DNA of 46,930 nucleotides. Source: JAATFY01 sp049276515 (lineage in GTDB: Bacteria > Pseudomonadota > Alphaproteobacteria > UBA9219). Where the stretch lies: the NCBI GenBank assembly GCA_049276515.1, contig JBASWO010000008.1:1-46930 (forward strand). The letters are read 5' to 3'. The notes beneath the pieces were generated by a model. The model did not search any database, was not told the DNA's origin, and saw nothing but the letters and a program-made list of their open reading frames with translations. Below, piece after piece: positions 42,152 through 46,930 of this stretch. Within the stretch, counting starts at the first letter, position 1, and every line of letters starts with the position of its first letter. The position numbers were made by a program, and so were the translations under genes.

Positions 42152-42655
42152 ATGACAGTACGTATGAAGGGTAATAAGAAGAGCGTCCAGACGAAGAGCT
42201 TTGAGCTCCGTCACCAGGACATCAAAAAGAATTGGGTATTGCTTGATGCTGAAGGTGTCATCCTCGGCCGCCTCGCAGCCTGCATCGCTATCATGTTGCG
42301 CGGTAAGCATCGCCCAACATTCACACCATCTGTTGATGGTGGTGACAATGTGATCGTCATCAACGCTGAAAAAGTGCGTATGACAGGTAAGAAAGCTGAA
42401 GATAAACAGTTTTTCTATCACACCGGCTATCCCGGCGGCATCAAGGGTCGTACACGCGCGCAGATTTTAGCGGGTGCACATCCTGAACGCGTTATCGAGA
42501 AGGCTGTTGAGCGTATGTTGCCAAAGGGCCCACTCGGTCGTCGTCAACTCGGCAATTTGAAGGTCTATGCTGGTACGGAACATCCGCATGCAGCACAAAA
42601 CCCAGCGAAGATCGATTTCGCTGCTCGTAATCCTAAGAACAAGAGGGCTTCATAA
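42152..42655 (+). CDS. rplM: 50S ribosomal protein L13
   Basis: L13 is an early-assembly protein of the large subunit. The 167-aa product has the family core KNWVLLDAEGVILGRLAACI, then TFTPSVDGGDNVIVINA, YHTGYPGGIKGRT and ERMLPKGPLGRRQLGNLKVY. An ATG four codons earlier is also possible, but GGAG lies 5-8 nt before this one. The stop overlaps the rpsI start by one base (TAATG). Confidence 0.96.
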   Translation: MTVRMKGNKKSVQTKSFELRHQDIKKNWVLLDAEGVILGRLAACIAIMLRGKHRPTFTPSVDGGDNVIVINAEKVRMTGKKAEDKQFFYHTGYPGGIKGRTRAQILAGAHPERVIEKAVERMLPKGPLGRRQLGNLKVYAGTEHPHAAQNPAKIDFAARNPKNKRAS

Positions 42656-43179
42656 TGGCACCGCGCAAACCTACATCAGCCAAGCTGTCGGATATCAAAA
42701 CCACAGTGAAGGAAAAGGCTAAGGAAACAGCTGCGCCACAAACAGCTACTACAGCTGGCGAACAGCCAAAGTACGAACGTAAGCTCGACAAGCAAGGTCG
42801 TGCTTATGCAACGGGCAAACGTAAAAATGCGATTGCTCGCGTATGGATTAAGCCAGGTAACGGCAAGATCGTAGTCAACGGCCGCGAATTGAAGGTTTAC
42901 TTCGCGCGTCCTGTTCTACAAATGGTCGTCAATCAGCCTTTTACAGTTGCTGATCGTGCGAACCAGTTCGATGTTGAATGCCTCGTTGTTGGTGGTGGTC
43001 TTTCGGGCCAAGCCGGTGCTGTGAAGCACGGTATCTCGAAGGCACTCACATACTTTGAGCCAGATCTACGTAAGCCGCTCAAGACAGCTCTGTTCTTGCG
43101 CCGCGATCCACGTGTTGTTGAACGTAAGAAGTATGGCCGTGCAAAAGCACGTCGTCGCTTCCAGTTCAGCAAGCGTTAA
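42655..43179 (+). CDS. rpsI: 30S ribosomal protein S9
   Basis: S9 lies at the head of the small subunit, its C-terminal tail reaching the P-site tRNA. The 174-aa product ends in KARRRFQFSKR, the conserved S9 tail, and contains ATGKRKNAIARVWIKPG and GGLSGQAGAVKHGISKAL. An N-terminal extension of about 45 Ala/Lys/Thr-rich residues precedes the core, longer than in E. coli but usual for alphaproteobacteria. A terminator follows. Confidence 0.96.
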   Translation: MAPRKPTSAKLSDIKTTVKEKAKETAAPQTATTAGEQPKYERKLDKQGRAYATGKRKNAIARVWIKPGNGKIVVNGRELKVYFARPVLQMVVNQPFTVADRANQFDVECLVVGGGLSGQAGAVKHGISKALTYFEPDLRKPLKTALFLRRDPRVVERKKYGRAKARRRFQFSKR

Positions 43180-43198
43180 TTTTTGGAGTTTGGGAAAG

Positions 43199-43230
43199 GG
43201 CCTGTCTGCAAAGACAGGCCTTTTTCTTTT
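43199..43230 (+). terminator. Intrinsic terminator of rplM-rpsI
   Basis: GGCCTGTCT at 43199-43207 and AGACAGGCC at 43212-43220 form a perfect 9-bp stem with a GCAA tetraloop, followed by TTTTTCTTTT at 43221-43230. It lies 20 nt after the rpsI stop. The T-run overlaps the stop codon of the convergent gene. Confidence 0.93.
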
Positions 43231-43573
43231 AGCCAGACTTTGTTCCAGACGCCTGATCATAAACGTCTTGGATAATCACACGCATCTTAACGCGCGAAGC
43301 CATACGGTCTTGCACCGCTTTTGGCAGATCCGATAATTTCATAATATTCTTCTTCAAGAGAACCATAACAATGTCTTCAACGGCACGGGCCATCTCATTG
43401 TCGGTACGGCGGAGCTCGGCGAGGGCATCCTCAATTTGTTTTGGATCTTGGCCGCGCGATCTCAAAAACTCCATAACTTCAGGATGGCTATGCGGTAATA
43501 GCTCTGATCCCGGTAAACCACGCGCACTAGCGCGGGTAATTTTTCCATCGGCGTCGCGAAGTATATGAGGCAT
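43229..43573 (-). CDS. Small conserved-looking hypothetical protein
   Basis: The 114-aa protein is mostly helical. It has a short N-terminal segment (PHILRDADGKITRAS), a helix DAAE-like region DPKQIEDALAELRRTDNEMA, and a C-terminal block SDLPKAVQDRMASRVKMR. I have the impression that the last block recurs in alphaproteobacterial proteins of unknown function. No signal peptide or membrane segment. It stands alone and is convergent with rpsI. Confidence 0.72.
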   Translation of the reverse strand: MPHILRDADGKITRASARGLPGSELLPHSHPEVMEFLRSRGQDPKQIEDALAELRRTDNEMARAVEDIVMVLLKKNIMKLSDLPKAVQDRMASRVKMRVIIQDVYDQASGTKSG

Positions 43574-43735
43574 GAAACAAACTCTGGTGGGTCCAATTGC
43601 AAAAGGCTACTGCAAGTTAATTGCCGATTCATTAAAAATAAGAATTGATAGAATTTTGAGGCAATTGGGGCTGGATTCATGCCCCTGACTGCTCTAGAAA
43701 AGCGCTCCCGATCCTCATTTTCTTAGGAGTTCCTA

Positions 43736-43987
43736 ATGCCCGATGCTTCAGGCGCCGTATCTTCCGAACGTCTTCGTTCAATTATTAAGCGTATCGAAAA
43801 GCTGGAAGAAGACAAAGCGGCCGTCGGTGAGGATTTGAAGGAAGTCTATTCCGAAGCCAAAGGTACTGGTTTTGACGTCAAAATCATCCGCCAGATCGTC
43901 CGGATCCGCAAAATGGAGCTGGAAAAGCGCCGTGAGCAGGAAGAATTGCTCGAGCTTTACAAATCAGCGCTGGGGATGGAGGAATAG
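43736..43987 (+). CDS. gapR: GapR family nucleoid-associated protein (DUF2312)
   Basis: The 83-aa protein is one long coiled-coil-like helix set, with RLRSIIKRIEKLEEDKAAV, EDLKEVYSEAKGTGFDVKII and RQIVRIRKMELEKRREQEE. This is the DUF2312/GapR pattern. In Caulobacter GapR binds overtwisted DNA and helps topoisomerases; the role is inferred by family. AGGAG lies 7 nt before the ATG. The gene is confined largely to Alphaproteobacteria and supports that assignment. Confidence 0.95.
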   Translation: MPDASGAVSSERLRSIIKRIEKLEEDKAAVGEDLKEVYSEAKGTGFDVKIIRQIVRIRKMELEKRREQEELLELYKSALGMEE

Positions 43988-44015
43988 TCTCATCCTCCAG
44001 CCTTGAGTCGCCCCT

Positions 44016-45062
44016 GTGAGCCAGCCGCCCTTTTTTCTTCGTAATCTTTGGTATTACGCCATGCCAGCGGCAGCGCTCAAACGGGGCGCTATGCACAGCA
44101 AAATTTTGCTGGACGAACCTGTTCTCTTCTGTCGCGGTGATGATGGCAAAGTTTTTGCCATCCGTGATATCTGTCCGCACCGGGGCATGCCTTTATCCTA
44201 CGGCTCCTTCGATGGAGAGCAAGTTGAATGCTGCTATCACGGTTGGACCTTTAACTGTGAAGGGACTTGCACCTCTATTCCTTCTTTGACGGGGCATGAA
44301 GGTGTCGATCCAGAAAATATAAAAGTGCGCTCCTATCCCATCCAAGAACAACAAGGTGGGATTTGGATTTTTATGGCCGACCCTAAAATTAAATTGGATG
44401 CCTTGCCGCCCGTACCTTTAGTTCCCGACATTCCTCTCGAGCAAAGACCAAACATCAGCGAGGTCATGCATTTTCCTTGTTACATCGATCATGCGGTTGT
44501 GGGTCTTATGGACCCGGCCCATGGTCCCTTTGTGCATACCTCGTGGTGGTGGCGCTCACGTCATTCAATCCATGAAAAAGCCAAACCTTTTGGACCATCT
44601 TATCTTGGCTTTACGATGCAAAGACATAAGCCATCCAAAAACTCATTTGCCTATAAAATCTTGGGCGGTGCCCCCGAGACTGAAATTGCCTTTCAATTAC
44701 CGGGCGTGCGTATTGAACATATTCGCGTTGGTAAACATGTCGTGGGTAATCTCACTTGTGTAACGCCACTCAATGATACTGAGACTGAGATCACCAACTG
44801 CATTTATACAAGTATTGGCTGGTTAAAACTTTTCGCACCTTTGGTGCGCATTTTTGCGCGGCGCTTCCTCAATCAAGACCGTGCCGTTGTTATCATGCAG
44901 CAAGACGGCCTCAAATATGAACAAAATCTCATATTGATCAAGGATGCCGATACGCAAGCGCGCTGGTATCAGCAATTGAAAAATGAATTTGTTCGCGCCC
45001 AAACTGAAGGACGTGCTTTTCAAAACCCCGTCAAAGATATTGTTTTGAAGTGGAGAAGCTAA
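44016..45062 (+). CDS. Rieske non-heme iron oxygenase, alpha-subunit type
   Basis: The 348-aa protein has a Rieske [2Fe-2S] site with Cys53-x-His55 (ICPHRG) and Cys72-x2-His75 (CCYHGW), and a mononuclear iron triad Asp166-x2-His169-x4-His174 in LMDPAHGPFVH. This is the arrangement of ring-hydroxylating or O-demethylating oxygenases. The substrate is unknown; no reductase is adjacent. The start is GTG with a weak ribosome site. Its stop codon abuts the next ATG, so it is co-transcribed with the YdcF-like gene. Confidence 0.9.
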   Translation: MSQPPFFLRNLWYYAMPAAALKRGAMHSKILLDEPVLFCRGDDGKVFAIRDICPHRGMPLSYGSFDGEQVECCYHGWTFNCEGTCTSIPSLTGHEGVDPENIKVRSYPIQEQQGGIWIFMADPKIKLDALPPVPLVPDIPLEQRPNISEVMHFPCYIDHAVVGLMDPAHGPFVHTSWWWRSRHSIHEKAKPFGPSYLGFTMQRHKPSKNSFAYKILGGAPETEIAFQLPGVRIEHIRVGKHVVGNLTCVTPLNDTETEITNCIYTSIGWLKLFAPLVRIFARRFLNQDRAVVIMQQDGLKYEQNLILIKDADTQARWYQQLKNEFVRAQTEGRAFQNPVKDIVLKWRS

Positions 45063-45860
45063 ATGAGTTTTGTTCTCTCAAAACTCTACTGGGTCTTCTT
45101 CTCCCCCGGAAATTTGCTGGTTCTCATTCTTATTCTGGGTGCTTTTCTGGCGACATCAGATTCGAAGCGTCGTCAAAATTGGGGGCGTAAGATTTGTTTT
45201 GATGTCGCTTTCCTTCTTTTCTTTATCGCGATTTTCCCGGTAGGCGATTGGGCTCTGGCTCCTTTGGAAAATAGATTTCCACCTGCCAAGCCCCAACATG
45301 TCGATGGTATTCTCCTTTTAGGCGGTGACGAAAAAACCTCGCTAACAGAAGCGCGAGGTGAGCCAATCAGTTTTGAAGCGTCATCACGCCGCTATATTCA
45401 TTTCGCCTCATTGGCGCGCCAATACCCAAATGCAAAACTTGTCTATGTGGGGGGATCAGGTCTTCTCACGCCCGATGCCAAAATAAAGGAAGTTGATGTA
45501 GCGGTCGCCGCTCTTGGAAAACTCGGCGTGCCTAAAGAGCGTATCTTGGTTGAGGATAAATCGCGCAATACACGTGAAAATGCCCGCAATGCCTTTACGG
45601 TTCTTAAGCCTGAAGCCAATCAAACATGGCTTTTAGTCACAAGCGCCTGGCATATGCCGAGGTCTATGGCAGCGTTTCAAAAGGCAGGATGGAGCATATT
45701 GCCATCACCCACAGGCTATCTGACAAGCGGCACATTCTCATGGAAACTTGATTTCAGTCTGGTTGATCATCTCAATAAGCTCACAATTGCTGCGCATGAA
45801 TATTACGGCCTTCTGGCTTATCGCCTCTTGGGATACACGGATACTCTATGGCCTCGTTAA
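45063..45860 (+). CDS. YdcF/ElyC-like (DUF218) membrane protein
   Basis: The 265-aa protein has two N-terminal membrane segments (about 8-30 and 46-63) and a cytoplasmic or periplasmic DUF218 domain with VDGILLLGGDE, LVYVGGSG, the EDKSRNTRENA motif and LLVTSAWHMPRSM. ElyC and SanA relatives affect envelope precursor levels; the role here is inferred. The gene overlaps the following transglycosylase gene by 13 nt. Confidence 0.9.
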   Translation: MSFVLSKLYWVFFSPGNLLVLILILGAFLATSDSKRRQNWGRKICFDVAFLLFFIAIFPVGDWALAPLENRFPPAKPQHVDGILLLGGDEKTSLTEARGEPISFEASSRRYIHFASLARQYPNAKLVYVGGSGLLTPDAKIKEVDVAVAALGKLGVPKERILVEDKSRNTRENARNAFTVLKPEANQTWLLVTSAWHMPRSMAAFQKAGWSILPSPTGYLTSGTFSWKLDFSLVDHLNKLTIAAHEYYGLLAYRLLGYTDTLWPR

Positions 45861-46819
45861 AAAACCTAGGCATTCTTTTGATTTTACTCATGGTCTCCTT
45901 GCCAGGAGAGGCTGCGATGATGCGCACGCAATCTTATGATCTCTGGCTTAAAGAGCTTGAAGAGGAAGCCGTCGCGGCTGGTATCTCTCGCGAGACAGTT
46001 CATCCAGCACTGACAGAAGCTGTGCTTGATGATCAAATCATTGAGCTAGATCGTAAGCAGCCTGAAAACACAGTGACGTTTGATGCTTATAACCGCCGCA
46101 TTTTATCTCATGAACGACTTGAGCGCGGCCGTACTCTTTTAGAAAAGCATGGCGAGATCCTAAATGCTGTATCCACACAATATGGTGTGCCCCCACAAGT
46201 GATTGTAGCGCTCTGGGGTGTTGAGAGTAGCTTTGGTCGGAACACAGGTGATTACACTGTTGTGGATTCTCTTCTCACCCTTGCTTATGAAGGCCGTCGA
46301 GCAGAATTTTTTAGAAAAGAATTGCTCAATACATTACGTATTCTAGATCAGGAACGTAAAGCCTCAGCCGATCTGAATGGGTCTTGGGCGGGGGCCATGG
46401 GGCAGTGCCAATTTATGCCATCCACCTATCTGCGTTATGCGGTTGATTATGATCAAGATGGTAAGCGCGATATTTGGGGAAGCTATCCAGATATCTTCGC
46501 CTCGATTGCAAATTATCTAGCTGCTGAAGGATGGAAGGCCGATCAAACTTGGGGCCGTGAAGTGGCTCTGAATAATGATCTCTCGGCTGAGGTTGGGCTT
46601 GATAAAAAACGCTTATTATCTGAGTGGCAGGCTTTAGGTGTTCGTAGCCTTGATGGCAGCAATTTACCCGATAAACCGCATGAAGCCTCATTAATACAGC
46701 CAGATGGTGCCGATGGACGCAGCTTTCTGGTCTATGATAACTTCCGAGCCTTGATGCGATGGAATCGCTCAACTTATTTTGCCACTTCGGTTGGCATGCT
46801 TGCGGATCGGATTAAATAA
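45848..46819 (+). CDS. mltB: MltB-like lytic murein transglycosylase
   Basis: MltB-type enzymes cleave the peptidoglycan glycan strand to anhydro-muropeptides. The 323-aa protein has a signal peptide (residues 1-22, without a lipobox cysteine) and an SLT domain with catalytic Glu126 in ALWGVESSFGR, then DYTVVDSLLTLAYEGRR and AMGQCQFMPSTYLRYAVD. Length is normal. It shares one base with the next gene (TAATG). Confidence 0.93.
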   Translation: MASLKNLGILLILLMVSLPGEAAMMRTQSYDLWLKELEEEAVAAGISRETVHPALTEAVLDDQIIELDRKQPENTVTFDAYNRRILSHERLERGRTLLEKHGEILNAVSTQYGVPPQVIVALWGVESSFGRNTGDYTVVDSLLTLAYEGRRAEFFRKELLNTLRILDQERKASADLNGSWAGAMGQCQFMPSTYLRYAVDYDQDGKRDIWGSYPDIFASIANYLAAEGWKADQTWGREVALNNDLSAEVGLDKKRLLSEWQALGVRSLDGSNLPDKPHEASLIQPDGADGRSFLVYDNFRALMRWNRSTYFATSVGMLADRIK

Positions 46820-46930
46820 TGTCTCTAACCTATCGTCTCCTTTCCGCCTTTTTGCTTTTGGCTGTTGCGGATTGTTCCAGTACGCCGTCGCAGCGCGGTG
46901 GCCGTACCAGCACAGAGCCCACCTATAAAG
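46819..46930 (+). CDS. Start of a lipoprotein gene, probably rlpA (truncated by the window)
   Basis: The ATG overlaps the mltB stop. The first 37 codons encode a signal peptide with a lipobox-like AVADC, Cys18, followed by a Ser/Thr/Gly-rich linker. In many alphaproteobacteria rlpA, encoding a septal transglycosylase lipoprotein, follows an mltB-like gene; the visible part is compatible but holds no diagnostic domain. Confidence 0.6.
   Translation, partial: MSLTYRLLSAFLLLAVADCSSTPSQRGGRTSTEPTYK

Noticed and set aside
42068..42421. A 117-aa antisense frame over the rplM start
   Set aside because: It mirrors a highly conserved ribosomal protein gene and has no independent signal.
1..46930. 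CRISPR arrays, insertion sequences or a prophage
   Set aside because: I saw no regularly spaced repeats, transposase or integrase motifs or phage structural genes anywhere in the window.

Overview
This window looks like chromosomal DNA from a moderate-GC alphaproteobacterium. The main lineage clues are a GapR/DUF2312 nucleoid protein, an MltB-like transglycosylase followed by a gene that looks like rlpA, a GltX of the LDDTD/MSKR type, a tRNA-Gln typical of the class, and the tight ATGA/TAATG gene couplings. I cannot name the genus. Most of the window is housekeeping DNA. I see no insertion sequence, prophage or CRISPR array. Two tRNA genes are present, Gln(CTG) and His(GTG).

Layout. 1-1914: a ydbH-ynbE-ydbL envelope-lipid operon. 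1919-4000: cysK, an orphan gene and tRNA-Gln; a degenerate copy of the 3' end of the tRNA lies on the far side of the orphan gene, as in a decayed integration site. 4097-8344: rRNA methylation (rlmE, rlmJ), an EamA permease, rpmG and a photolyase. 8439-13680: sppA, two poorly characterised genes, pgsA and a stand-alone glutathionylspermidine-synthase-like ATP-grasp protein. 13681-18793: uvrC, folB, trmJ, ilvA. 18790-24094: a gltX-cysS operon, a receiver protein, and a proB-proA operon. 24209-26878: a divergent receiver protein and uvrB. 26912-31442: a lipoprotein, an M48-like membrane peptidase, an operon of two uncharacterised paralogues plus map, a VOC protein and a small membrane protein. 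31454-34167: aroC, an unknown gene and fabI. 34322-34807: tRNA-His and a small conserved-looking gene. 34811-42038: a surface-polysaccharide locus with the complete dTDP-L-rhamnose pathway (rmlC, rmlB, rmlD, rmlA), a WecA/WbpL-like initiating transferase, a PglF/CapD-like 4,6-dehydratase and a divergent GT2 glycosyltransferase. 42152-43179: rplM-rpsI. 43229-46930: a small unknown gene, gapR, a Rieske oxygenase, a YdcF-like protein, a lytic transglycosylase and the start of a probable rlpA.

Themes. DNA repair is well represented (phr, uvrB, uvrC). Envelope biogenesis dominates both ends (YdbH bridge, PgsA, rhamnose polysaccharide, YdcF/MltB/RlpA). The least explained parts are the paralogue pair upstream of map, the GspS-like enzyme, the orphan gene beside tRNA-Gln and the unknown gene between aroC and fabI. 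I did not find a clear multi-gene novel system. The paralogue pair and the tRNA-Gln repeat are the best leads. All statements rest on reading the sequence; no database search was run.
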